A stretch of DNA of 64,000 bases from assembly GCF_019207085.1 (NCBI RefSeq), contig NZ_JAATOM010000012.1, forward strand, positions 124,001-188,000. Direction: 5' to 3'. Origin of the DNA: Variovorax sp. dw_308 (lineage in GTDB: Bacteria; Pseudomonadota; Gammaproteobacteria; Burkholderiales; Burkholderiaceae_C). The position numbers were made by a program, and so were the translations under genes. The notes beneath the pieces are model-generated. The model had not been told where the DNA came from, searched no databases, and was given only the letters and a program-made list of their open reading frames with translations. Shown here in pieces: positions 1 through 7,428 of the stretch (position 1 is the first letter of the stretch; each line of letters starts with the position of its first letter).

Positions 1-151
1 CAATCCAGTCGACCGGCGGCAGCAGTTCGATGTACTCCAGGTCCAGGGGTATGTGTATCGCGCCAGCTACCAGATGCGAGTCATCTACGCCAGGATTCCG
101 GGCAAGTGCGTCCTGATGGGGCAGGAAATCCTCGAGCGTTCGAGTCCTTGA
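1..151 (+). CDS. C-terminal end of an unidentified protein, cut by the left window edge
   Basis: Reading from base 2, an open frame of 49 codons runs to a TGA at 149-151. Most third positions are G or C, as in real genes of this genome. The visible residues include the stretches VLQVQGYVYRASYQ and IYARIPGKCVLMGQE. I do not recognise the family. The 5' part lies outside the window, so neither start nor function can be given. It converges on the GH19 gene, with 16 bases between the two stop codons. Confidence 0.55.
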   Translation, partial: NPVDRRQQFDVLQVQGYVYRASYQMRVIYARIPGKCVLMGQEILERSSP

Positions 152-167
152 TCTCGCCAGCCCAGGA

Positions 168-998
168 TCAGGCAGCGGCGGCGAGTGCTGCTTCGATCGC
201 CGCCAACGTAGCCGTGTCTCGGGGACGACCATTGGGATCCAGACCTTTGCGCCGCTGGAAGCTCATCAATGCGTCGATCGACTTCTTCCCGAATGCACCG
301 TCTGTCGCCAGGACGGGGTCGGCACCGAGCCGGTTCAATGCGTCCTGCAGCAGCGCGTTCTTCCACAGCTCCAGCTTCAGGATGCGGTCCTCCAGGCCGA
401 TCGTGCCGCCGTTGAGGTGACGCGTCGCACTTTCCACGTCATCCGCCTTGGCGGGCGCCAGGCAACCACACAGGATGAACATTGCGACGCCACATTCCAG
501 GGCATGCTCCGGCTGGTTGACCAGCTCGGGCTGGCTGATCAGATCGAGGCCGACGAGATTGCCGAGCTTCAGGTAGTTCGCACGTCCCGTGGCCTGAGCC
601 AGGCCTCTGCCGATGTATTTCGAGCCGTCGCTGGTGCCGGGCCGGTTGCCGTTGCGATTGCCATACACCAGGTCCATCAACTTCGTCGGGAACGCCGGGT
701 CCCCGGCACTGCATCTGACCTTCGCCAGGCAATCCGCAGCGCTCGAAAAACGCCCGGGCCAGACTTCCGCTGCGCGTTGCGGGCTGTAGCCGATGTTTTC
801 CGTCATCGTGCGGCCATTGCCGCATTCATGACTGAATTGCGAGATGGCATGGGCGACCAGGCGGTCGCTGGTCAAGTCGTACTTGGGGAAGACGGTGGGA
901 GCGTCGCTGGCAATGCATTCAAGCAGTCGCTCATCAGGCTGCGGAGGGACACCGGTGTTCTGCGGCCACATCGTCTGCATCATCTTGAGAGTGATCAC
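168..998 (-). CDS. GH19 chitinase/endolysin-like protein with C-terminal peptidoglycan-binding domain
   Basis: This is a 276-residue glycoside hydrolase of the GH19 lysozyme/chitinase type, expected to cut peptidoglycan or chitin. The GH19 signs are FSHECG (His57-Glu58, the usual catalytic glutamate region), TENIGYS with Glu67, and YIGRGLAQATGRANY at about 128-142. Residues from about 215 resemble a PG_binding_1 domain (TDGAFGKKSIDALMSFQ). No signal peptide is seen, as is usual for phage endolysins and for type VI secretion effectors. The start is GTG at 996-998, preceded by GAGGAGACGAC, a good ribosome site. No other phage gene is visible nearby. It could be a prophage remnant, an effector or a domesticated lysin. 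Family call firm, biological role open. Confidence 0.85.
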   Translation of the reverse strand: MITLKMMQTMWPQNTGVPPQPDERLLECIASDAPTVFPKYDLTSDRLVAHAISQFSHECGNGRTMTENIGYSPQRAAEVWPGRFSSAADCLAKVRCSAGDPAFPTKLMDLVYGNRNGNRPGTSDGSKYIGRGLAQATGRANYLKLGNLVGLDLISQPELVNQPEHALECGVAMFILCGCLAPAKADDVESATRHLNGGTIGLEDRILKLELWKNALLQDALNRLGADPVLATDGAFGKKSIDALMSFQRRKGLDPNGRPRDTATLAAIEAALAAAA

Positions 999-1329
999 GT
1001 CGTCTCCTCGAAAAGGGTGAAAACAGCGGCAAAGCCGCCATTGTGGGTCGGCATGGAACGCATCTGCAAAGTCAGGTGGCTGGCTGGGGACCCGCTGTTC
1101 CTGGCGTCGTCGAAGGTCAGCATTCCCGCCAAGGCCCTCATCGGCACCGCGCAGACCTTGTTCTGCCTGGGATTGCGGACAGGCTGGGATTGAACGGCAT
1201 GATCGAATCTACTGCCCTGCGGCGCCCTTTGCCTCGCCACATTTGGGGAGGCCTCATGGCCTCGTCACCGCCCCGATGCCCCAGCCGGATCTATCGATCT
1301 TCAAAAACTATCGATTGGACTGAATAGGC
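999..1329. other. Gene-poor stretch with no supported gene
   Basis: Short open frames exist here but none has a recognisable product or a good ribosome site. A small hairpin (arms GCGGC/GCCGC at 1026-1030 and 1034-1038) lies just upstream of the GH19 gene and is followed on the minus strand by a short T run. Two direct copies of CTATCGAT lie at 1291-1298 and 1308-1315, 17 bases apart, just before the decayed Bug fragment. They may be a leftover of that gene's control region. Confidence 0.4.
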
Positions 1330-1380
1330 GCGCCACCGAAGGACGTGGTTGCCAAGCTGAACGGCGCACTCAACAAGGCA
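1330..1380 (+). pseudogene. Remnant of a Bug-type (tripartite tricarboxylate transporter) binding-protein gene
   Basis: In frame from 1330 the sequence reads APPKDVVAKLNGALNKA. This matches the C-terminal signature of Bug-family periplasmic binding proteins (compare APAKTPPEIVAKLSADIQKA in the intact Bug gene at 10030-11022). Neither the rest of the gene nor a start codon is present. The frame reaches a stop about 12 codons later after crossing into unrelated sequence. It is read as a deletion scar. Confidence 0.6.
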
Positions 1381-1502
1381 TCGTCTTCGGTGGCGCGGAC
1401 CGGTCCACCCTGTTCGTGACCGACTCGACGCATGGGAACATCCTGCGTGCGCGGCTGGATGCGCCGGGCGTGAGACTGCACCGCGGGGTATCACTGAGGT
1501 AG
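1380..1502 (+). pseudogene. Remnant of an SMP-30/gluconolactonase-like gene (C-terminal tail)
   Basis: In frame from 1380 the sequence reads IVFGGADRSTLFVTDS, then HGNILRARLDAPG, and ends at TAG 1500-1502. FGGAD-x-x-x-L-[FY]-[VI]-T-[DE]-S is the familiar C-terminal signature of SMP-30/gluconolactonase/LRE beta-propeller enzymes, which hydrolyse sugar lactones. Only about 40 codons remain, fused to the Bug scrap with a change of frame. The join suggests that a deletion removed the segment between two formerly neighbouring genes. Bug and SMP-30 genes are often neighbours in Burkholderiales catabolic clusters. Confidence 0.65.
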
Positions 1503-1563
1503 CGCAGCTCCTTGCGGCGTGAGGGCACGCCTATGATCGTTTCAGAACAATCCTGGAGACCCC

Positions 1564-2463
1564 ATGCCCGCCTTCACCACCCTGCGCATCGACAAGGATG
1601 CCGCAGAACCCCGCATCGCCCGCCTGCTGCTGAACCGCCCCGAGCGGCTCAATGCGATCAACGACCAGACGCCGCGCGAGATCCGCGCCGCCGTCGAATG
1701 GGCCAACGATGACGACGAGGTGCATGTCATCGTCATCGAGGGCGCGGGCAAGGGCTTCTGCGGCGGCTACGACCTCTCGCAGTTCGGCGAGGGCGTGATG
1801 GACCACCCCTGCCAGCAGGAGCGCTTCCCCTGGGACCCGATGGACGACTACGCCTACATGAAGCGCAACACCGAGGACTTCATGACGCTGTGGAAAAGCG
1901 CCAAGCCCACCATCGCCAAGGTGCACGGCTACGCCGCCGCTGGCGGCAGCGACATCGCGCTGTGCTGCGACCTGCTGGTGATGGCGGAGGACGCGCGCAT
2001 CGGCTACATGCCGACCCGCGTCTGGGGCTGCCCCACCACCGCGATGTGGACCTACCGCCTCGGCCCGACGCGCGCCAAGCAGCTCATGTTCACCGGCGAC
2101 ACCATCGACGGGCGCAAGGCCGCCGAATGGGGCCTGGCCAACGAGGTCGTACCCGCCGACCAGCTCGAAGACGCGACGATGAAGCTGGCCAGGCGCATCG
2201 CCGGCGTGCCACGCAGCCACCTCGCGATGCACAAGATGGTGGTCAACCAGGTCATGCTGACGATGGGCCTGGAGCAGAGCCAGCAGATGGCCACCGTGTT
2301 CGACGGCATCACGCGCCACAACCCCGAGGGCATGTGGTTCCGCCGCCAAGCGCAGGCCGAAGGCTTCAAGTCGGCGGTGCAATGGCGCGACAGCGGCCGG
2401 CCCATTCCGGAAGGCGACGAGGCCCGCGCGCTGATCCGCGACCACGACGCGAAACGGAAATAA
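1564..2463 (+). CDS. Enoyl-CoA hydratase/isomerase family protein
   Basis: This 299-residue crotonase-fold protein probably hydrates or isomerises an unsaturated acyl-CoA thioester. The oxyanion-hole segments are AGKGFCGGYDLS (about 60-72) and HGYAAAGGSDIALCCDL (about 120-137), followed by ARIGYMPTRVWG. The family is normally 255-300 residues, so the gene is complete. The ATG follows CCTGGAGACCCC, a usable ribosome site. It converges on the 3-hydroxybutyrate dehydrogenase gene with only 9 bases between stops. The residues usually serving as catalytic glutamates are not clear, so the exact reaction (hydratase, isomerase or another crotonase chemistry) cannot be stated. Confidence 0.88.
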   Translation: MPAFTTLRIDKDAAEPRIARLLLNRPERLNAINDQTPREIRAAVEWANDDDEVHVIVIEGAGKGFCGGYDLSQFGEGVMDHPCQQERFPWDPMDDYAYMKRNTEDFMTLWKSAKPTIAKVHGYAAAGGSDIALCCDLLVMAEDARIGYMPTRVWGCPTTAMWTYRLGPTRAKQLMFTGDTIDGRKAAEWGLANEVVPADQLEDATMKLARRIAGVPRSHLAMHKMVVNQVMLTMGLEQSQQMATVFDGITRHNPEGMWFRRQAQAEGFKSAVQWRDSGRPIPEGDEARALIRDHDAKRK

Positions 2464-2472
2464 CCTCTCGCG

Positions 2473-3255
2473 CTACTGCATGAACCACCCATGGCTCACC
2501 ACCAGCGACTGCCCCGTGAGCGCATTGGTCGGGAACCCCGCGAACATCAGCGCGACCTGCGCCACGTCGTCGGTCGTGGTGAACTCGCCGTCCACCGTTT
2601 CCTTCAGCATCACGTCCTTGATGACCTGCTGCTCCGTGATGCCCAGCGTCTTCGCCTGCTCCGGGATCTGCTTCTCGACCAGCGGCGTGCGCACGAAGCC
2701 GGGGCAGATCACGTTGGCGCGCACGCCATGCTTCGCACCTTCCTTCGCCACCGTCTTGCACAGCCCGATGAGCCCGTGCTTGGCCGTGACGTAGGGCGCC
2801 TTCAGCAGCGAAGCCTCCTTGGAATGCACCGAGCCCATGTAGATCACGCTGCCGCCGCGCCCCTGCGCATACATGTGCTTGAGGCAGGCCTTGGTCGTGA
2901 GAAACGCGCCGTCGAGGTGGATCGCGAGCATCTTCTTCCAGTCGGCGAAGGTGAATTCCTCCACCGGGTGCACGATCTGGATGCCGGCATTGCTGATGAG
3001 AATGTCGATGCCCCCGAAGGCCGCCGCGCCCTCTTCGACCGAGGCGTTGACCTGCTCCTCGTTGGTCACGTCCACGCCGACGCCGATGGCCTGTGCGCCG
3101 GTGGCCTTGAGTTCCTCGGCGGTCGCGACCGCGGCGTCCTTGTTGAGGTCGGCAATGATGATCTTCGCCCCCTCCTTCGCGAAGACGATGGCGATCTCCT
3201 TGCCGATGCCGCTGGCCGAGCCGGTGATGTAGGCGACCTTGTCCTTTAGTTGCAT
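2473..3255 (-). CDS. bdhA: 3-hydroxybutyrate dehydrogenase (short-chain dehydrogenase)
   Basis: This 260-residue SDR enzyme is expected to oxidise (R)-3-hydroxybutyrate to acetoacetate with NAD+, a late step of polyhydroxybutyrate use. The cofactor motif TGSASGIG is at 11-18 and NAG at 89-91. The catalytic set is Ser142, Tyr155 and Lys159 (PYVTAKHG). The C-terminus VVSHGWFMQ is typical of bacterial 3-hydroxybutyrate dehydrogenases. The ATG at 3253-3255 follows AAAGGACTCACC. It lies downstream of acetoacetate decarboxylase and a patatin-type hydrolase on the same strand. Together these could release, oxidise and decarboxylate a C4 hydroxy acid. Confidence 0.92.
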   Translation of the reverse strand: MQLKDKVAYITGSASGIGKEIAIVFAKEGAKIIIADLNKDAAVATAEELKATGAQAIGVGVDVTNEEQVNASVEEGAAAFGGIDILISNAGIQIVHPVEEFTFADWKKMLAIHLDGAFLTTKACLKHMYAQGRGGSVIYMGSVHSKEASLLKAPYVTAKHGLIGLCKTVAKEGAKHGVRANVICPGFVRTPLVEKQIPEQAKTLGITEQQVIKDVMLKETVDGEFTTTDDVAQVALMFAGFPTNALTGQSLVVSHGWFMQ

Positions 3256-3306
3256 GGTGAGTCCTTTGGGTGGTTGTTCAGATGTGGGCGCGGGAATGCG
3301 GGTACT

Positions 3307-3415
3307 GAACGCAGAAGTCGCAAAGGTTTCGCAGAAGTCGCAAAAGAAAAACCGAAAAAATCTGATTGGTTTTCTTCTGCGACTTCTGCGTAACTTTTGA
3401 CTTCCTTCTGCGTTC
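3307..3415. repeat. Large nested inverted repeat between adc and bdhA
   Basis: The motif CGCAGAAGTCGCAAA occurs twice in direct orientation (3310-3324 and 3330-3344). Its complement follows: CTTCTGCGACTTCTGCG ends at 3390, and a degenerate copy with TTCTGCGTTC ends near 3415. The arms nest. The inner pair (about 3330-3353 with 3368-3390) closes a loop of roughly 14 bases, and the outer pair (3307-3325 with 3394-3415) encloses it. The long stem lies just past the adc stop on the minus strand, so it may end or stabilise the adc transcript. It could also be a small repeat element. Confidence 0.7.
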
Positions 3416-3441
3416 GGCTGTCCGAATTCCTGCCCGATGAG

Positions 3442-4188
3442 CTACTTCAAATAATCGAGTTCAACAGTGCCGAGCGCCAGCGTCATGTCGGCGATGTAGT
3501 GCAGGGCCGAGATCACCTCCAGCACCGGCAGCGACGCCACGGGTGCGAGCGCATGCGGGTGCAGTTCGAGCGCGGCGGGCCCGGTCCAGGCGCCCTTGAG
3601 GTCGATGTCGACCATGTGATAGCGCACCAGTTCGCAGATGCGCGGCGTACCGTCCACATGCGGAATGATCTTGAGCAGGAAGTTGGGTTGCGCGAGCGCC
3701 GCAAGAAGCGGACCGGGCTCCGCCGCGCGGTGCTTGAAACCCATCGTGGCCGAGGCCACGCGCACTTTCCCGTAGTCGAGCGTGCCGACGATGGTGTCGA
3801 TCTCGTAGTCGAGCGTCGGCGTCGCCAGCTTCTTCGGAAAACCCCAGAGCTCGCGTCCGCCGGCGATCGGGGGATGGTCGTTCAGGTACATCGCATGGGT
3901 GTAGTTGCCCTGCTCCAGCCCCTTGCCGGTGCGCAGCTGCACCGGAATGACCTGGCCGGACTCGGTGTAGTCGCCGAAGCCGGTGGAGTCGGGCATGCGG
4001 ATGAACTCGTACTTCACCAGCGGCTCGGCCACCTCCAGCGGCTCGGGCACCACGGCGCGCAGGGCGTCCATGTCGGTGCGGTAGGTAATGACCACGAACT
4101 CGCGTTGCATGAACCTGTAGGGCCCGGGCGGGAACGCCGGGCTGGTGGCCGGCATGGCGAATGCCTTGCGCACGTCATCGATCTTCAT
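3442..4188 (-). CDS. adc: Acetoacetate decarboxylase
   Basis: This 248-residue enzyme is expected to decarboxylate acetoacetate to acetone and CO2 through a Schiff base. Counting from MKIDDVRK, the Schiff-base lysine is Lys119 in ELWGFPKKLA, next to Lys120, which lowers its pKa in the family. Arg29 and Glu76 sit where the clostridial enzyme has Arg29 and Glu76. The frame extends 10 codons upstream to 4218, but family members begin with MKIDD-like sequence, so the ATG at 4186-4188 is preferred. It lies between the patatin gene and bdhA on the same strand, which fits disposal of acetoacetate made by BdhA. Confidence 0.92.
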   Translation of the reverse strand: MKIDDVRKAFAMPATSPAFPPGPYRFMQREFVVITYRTDMDALRAVVPEPLEVAEPLVKYEFIRMPDSTGFGDYTESGQVIPVQLRTGKGLEQGNYTHAMYLNDHPPIAGGRELWGFPKKLATPTLDYEIDTIVGTLDYGKVRVASATMGFKHRAAEPGPLLAALAQPNFLLKIIPHVDGTPRICELVRYHMVDIDLKGAWTGPAALELHPHALAPVASLPVLEVISALHYIADMTLALGTVELDYLK

Positions 4189-4282
4189 GGGTGGTTCTTT
4201 CGTTGAACAGGAGCCCACTCTCGGCCGCCCCGCTTAGCGGAACCTGATCTGCGCGAGGATCGCGGCCTTCGCCTACAACCGC

Positions 4283-5551
4283 CTACATCGGGCGCTTCAC
4301 GCGAACCTGCCCCGGCTCGCCGAGGTCGAAGGTCGTGACGCCGTTGGTCTGCACGTCGCCGCGCAGCGCCTCGGGGTGCCGCAGCGTGCAGATCATGTCG
4401 CGCGCGCCGGCCTTCCAGTGCTCCTCGACCGTGATGCGCGAGAACTCGTAATCCTTCGAGTCGCGCTCGTAGGGCTTGTCACGGTAGATCAGGTGGAAGA
4501 TGTCGATCGGCTGGTGCGTGAGTTGCGCCTGCACCGCCTGCACGCTGGCGTCGTCGCGCAGCGCAGGCGGCAGCTTGCCGATCAGGTCGGCAATCGCCTG
4601 CTGCAGGTTGACGTTGGCCGCCAGCGCATCTGTGTTCATGCGGGTGCGGCTCGAATAGGTGATGTCCTTCTGCCGCTCCAGCACCTCGGAGATGTTGGTC
4701 GGCATCGGCCCCTGGGCATTGAACAGGTCGACCTGCAGCACCACCAGCGGCTCGCTGCTCGGCTGGTTGTCGAGCACGTATTGCAGCGGCGTGTTGGAAA
4801 CGATCCCACCGTCCCAGTAGGGCTGCCCATCCACTTCCACCGGCGCAAAGCCGGGCGGCAGCGCGCCGCTGGCCATGATGTGCTCGGGCCCGATCTTCTG
4901 CGTGGTGTTGTCGAAGTAGACGGAGTTGCCACTGAGTACGTTGACCGCGCCAACGCTCAGGCGCACCTCCCTGGCTTTATCGTTGATGCGGTCGAAGTCG
5001 ACCAGGCGCTCCAGCGTCTCCTTCAGCGGCGTGGTGTCGTAGTAGCTCAGGAGCGGGGCTGCGCCACCCAACAGCAGCGCGGGCGTGATGCGCGGCCGGA
5101 AGAAGCCGGGGATGCCGAAGATCGAAGCGGCATTGGCGCTCCACTGGTTGAGCAAGGCGCGGTCGCCCGCCCAACCGGGCAGGCGCTGCGACGGCCCGGA
5201 AGACACCAGCGCCCAGAATTCGCGCAGGCGCTCCGAACGCTTCTCCGGCGCGTTGCCGGCGATCAATGCAGCGTTGATCGCGCCGATGGAAACGCCGGCG
5301 ATCCATTGCGGCTCATGACCGTGCCGGCTCAGCGCCTCGTACACGCCGGCCTGGTAGGAGCCCAGTGCGCCGCCGCCCTGCAACACCATCACCTTGCGGG
5401 CGACGCTCATGTCGGGGAGCTTGAATGCGGGGGCCGGGGCGGCGGCCTGGATAGCCTTGAGTGCCTTGGCGGTCTTTGTGGCCGGGACGGATTGGGGTTG
5501 GCTGGATCGGGACTTCTTGGCTGCGGGTGTGCTCATGCCGTCATTGGACAC
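4283..5551 (-). CDS. Patatin-like phospholipase/acyl hydrolase
   Basis: This 422-residue protein has a patatin fold with a Ser-Asp dyad. The oxyanion loop GGGALGSYQAGV is at about 59-70, the nucleophile Ser88 is in GVSIG, and the catalytic aspartate is in YWDGGIVSNTPL. The C-terminal part continues past the patatin core, as in the large bacterial group with a DUF3734-type tail. The N-terminal 45 residues are Ala/Lys/Ser-rich and look disordered. The start is GTG at 5549-5551 or ATG at 5534-5536; neither has a strong ribosome site. Next to adc and bdhA it may be a lipase or a polyhydroxybutyrate depolymerase-like enzyme; the latter is inference only. Confidence 0.85.
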   Translation of the reverse strand: MSNDGMSTPAAKKSRSSQPQSVPATKTAKALKAIQAAAPAPAFKLPDMSVARKVMVLQGGGALGSYQAGVYEALSRHGHEPQWIAGVSIGAINAALIAGNAPEKRSERLREFWALVSSGPSQRLPGWAGDRALLNQWSANAASIFGIPGFFRPRITPALLLGGAAPLLSYYDTTPLKETLERLVDFDRINDKAREVRLSVGAVNVLSGNSVYFDNTTQKIGPEHIMASGALPPGFAPVEVDGQPYWDGGIVSNTPLQYVLDNQPSSEPLVVLQVDLFNAQGPMPTNISEVLERQKDITYSSRTRMNTDALAANVNLQQAIADLIGKLPPALRDDASVQAVQAQLTHQPIDIFHLIYRDKPYERDSKDYEFSRITVEEHWKAGARDMICTLRHPEALRGDVQTNGVTTFDLGEPGQVRVKRPM

Positions 5552-5590
5552 CCGTAGCGCTTAGGCGAGCCTGACAGGGCTCGCCCGGAC

Positions 5591-6040
5591 TCACATCTTC
5601 GGCAGCATCTGCCCGCGGATCTCGCCGCCGGGGTTGGCGGCCGTGTGCACATTGGCATACCAGCGGCCGGCCATGAGGTCGGCCGCCTGCGCGGGCGTGA
5701 GCGTGGCCTGGCCCTCGATGGGACTTGACGGGTTGGCAAAGGGCAGCACCACGCCGGCATTGGAACCAGCAACCGCCGGGCCGTGGAAATGCGCGGCCGT
5801 GGCCGGACCGCTCAGGCCGTCATAGGTGATCTTGTACTTGAGCACGTTGGTGTCCTTGTTGAGCCAGGCTTCCGCCGTGCCGCTGCCGCGCGTCATGTTG
5901 GGGGGCACCTCGCTCGCTGCGTTCATGGTCCCGCTGAAGGATGCGGTCTTGGACCCTCCCATCATTCCGCAGCCCGCCAGGGCCACGGTGGCCAGGCCGG
6001 CCAGCAGGGAAGCGCGCAGATAAATACCGTATCGGTTCAT
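5591..6040 (-). CDS. CHRD-domain lipoprotein
   Basis: This is a 149-residue exported lipoprotein. The N-terminal hydrophobic segment ends in the lipobox LAGC, with Cys24 as the lipid site. The rest is a CHRD domain (the chordin-type beta fold), shown by FSGTMNAASEVPP, AHFHGPAVAG and the closing ANPGGEIRGQM. Function in bacteria is unknown; members sit in the envelope. The ATG at 6038-6040 follows AAGGAGTCGACACC, a strong ribosome site. A longer in-frame reading to 6388 exists but would bury the signal peptide and is rejected. It is transcribed away from the chromate transporter genes. Confidence 0.88.
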   Translation of the reverse strand: MNRYGIYLRASLLAGLATVALAGCGMMGGSKTASFSGTMNAASEVPPNMTRGSGTAEAWLNKDTNVLKYKITYDGLSGPATAAHFHGPAVAGSNAGVVLPFANPSSPIEGQATLTPAQAADLMAGRWYANVHTAANPGGEIRGQMLPKM

Positions 6041-6164
6041 GGTGTCGACTCCTTCGTGATTGAAGCGCAACAGCATAGACCTGCGTCGCGGAAAGCCCGT
6101 GTCGGCCACTGCCGCGACTTCCCTGTCCGCACGCGCCGCGCAGGTCCGAACCATAATCGGGCGC

Positions 6165-6755
6165 ATGCCTTCAGCCCCTGCCGGCGCGGCCCCCTCGGCC
6201 GAACTCGCCCGACCCGAATCCCCTCGCGACCTGTTTGTTTCCTTCACCTGGCTGGCGCTGCAAGGCTTCGGCGGCGTGCTGGCCGTGGTGCAACGCGAGA
6301 TGGTCGAGAAGAAGCGCTGGCTCAGCCCCGACCAGTTCCTCGAGGACTGGGCCGTGGCCCAGGTGCTGCCGGGCCCCAACGTGATCAACCTGGCGCTGAT
6401 GATCGGCGACCGCTACTTCGGGCTGCGTGGCGCCATCGCCGCGCTCGCCGGCATGCTGGCGGTGCCGCTGGTGGTGATCCTCGCGCTGGCCATCCTCTAT
6501 GCGCAGTACGCCGGTCATCCGCAAGTGGCGGGCGCATTGCGCGGCATGGGCGCGGTGGCGGGTGGCCTGATTGCGGCCACCGGCATCAAGCTCGTGCCGC
6601 AGCTGCGACGCAACCCGCTGGGCTTCGGCGTGTGCCTCGCTTTCGTCACCCTGGTCGCCATCGCCATCGCGGCGCTGCGCTGGCCCTTGCTGTGGGTGCT
6701 GGTGGCATTCGGCGGCACCGCATGCGTCTGGACCTGGCGGAGGATTCCGGCATGA
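6165..6755 (+). CDS. chrA: Chromate transporter, first short-chain subunit
   Basis: This 196-residue membrane protein of the CHR family is one of a pair; two short proteins together replace the single long ChrA and are thought to export chromate. The typical motifs are QGFGGVLAVVQREMVEK and LPGPNVINLALMIGDR, followed by several hydrophobic helices to the end. The ATG at 6165 was chosen because the family begins shortly before PRDLFVSFTWLAL; an upstream in-frame ATG at 6060 would add an unlikely Arg-rich leader. Its stop lies 49 bases before the second subunit. The substrate is assigned by family; some CHR proteins carry other anions. Confidence 0.85.
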   Translation: MPSAPAGAAPSAELARPESPRDLFVSFTWLALQGFGGVLAVVQREMVEKKRWLSPDQFLEDWAVAQVLPGPNVINLALMIGDRYFGLRGAIAALAGMLAVPLVVILALAILYAQYAGHPQVAGALRGMGAVAGGLIAATGIKLVPQLRRNPLGFGVCLAFVTLVAIAIAALRWPLLWVLVAFGGTACVWTWRRIPA

Positions 6756-6804
6756 GCGCAGCGCCGGGCCGCGAGGACACGCCATTCCCACGCGTGGGGG
6801 CCAC

Positions 6805-7404
6805 ATGACCATCGTCATGGAATGGCACGACTGGCTGGGCCTCTTCGCCCAGTACATGATGCTGTCGCTGCTGTCGATCAGCGGCGCCATCACCACGGTG
6901 CCCGACATGCACCGCTACCTCGTGGCCCAGCACCACTGGCTGACCGACGCGCAGTTCACCTCGTCCGTGGCCATCGCGCAGGCCGCACCCGGGCCCAACG
7001 TGCTGTTTGTCGCACTGATGGGCTGGAACGTCGGCATCAACGCCGGCGGAGGGCTGGCCGCCGGCTGGCATGCGTGGCCGCTCGGCTTGCTGGGCCTCGC
7101 GACCACGATGATCGGCATCATGCTGCCCAGCACCACCCTCACCTACCTGGCCACGCGCTGGGGGCACCGCAATCGCGAGAAGCGCGGCGTGCGGGCCTTC
7201 AAGCAGGGCATGGCGCCGGTCGTCGTCGGCCTGCTGATCGCGACCGGATGGGTGCTCGCCAACAGCAACCGCGCCGGCGACACGCCCGCGTGGCACCTGT
7301 GGCTGGTGAGCGGCGTAGCCGCGCTCATCGTCTGGCGCACGCGCATCCACCTGCTCTGGCTGCTGGGCGCCGGTGCGCTGCTCGGCGCCTTCGGCTTCGT
7401 TTGA
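6805..7404 (+). CDS. chrA: Chromate transporter, second short-chain subunit
   Basis: This 199-residue CHR-family membrane protein pairs with the preceding gene. Its hallmark APGPNVLFVALMGWNVG mirrors the LPGPN motif of subunit one, and the N-terminal part carries SISGAITTVPDMHRYLV. About five or six hydrophobic helices fill the length. The ATG at 6805-6807 follows GTGGGGGCCAC. The neighbouring downstream aldo/keto reductase begins 24 bases later on the same strand and may be co-transcribed. No ChrB-type regulator is in view, so the pair may serve a housekeeping anion rather than chromate resistance. Confidence 0.85.
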   Translation: MTIVMEWHDWLGLFAQYMMLSLLSISGAITTVPDMHRYLVAQHHWLTDAQFTSSVAIAQAAPGPNVLFVALMGWNVGINAGGGLAAGWHAWPLGLLGLATTMIGIMLPSTTLTYLATRWGHRNREKRGVRAFKQGMAPVVVGLLIATGWVLANSNRAGDTPAWHLWLVSGVAALIVWRTRIHLLWLLGAGALLGAFGFV

Positions 7405-7428
7405 AGATCACTTCCAAGGACCCTTGAC

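Noticed and set aside
995..1240. 81-residue open frame on the minus strand upstream of the GH19 gene
   Set aside because: No ribosome site, no recognisable sequence, and it overlaps the GH19 start region.
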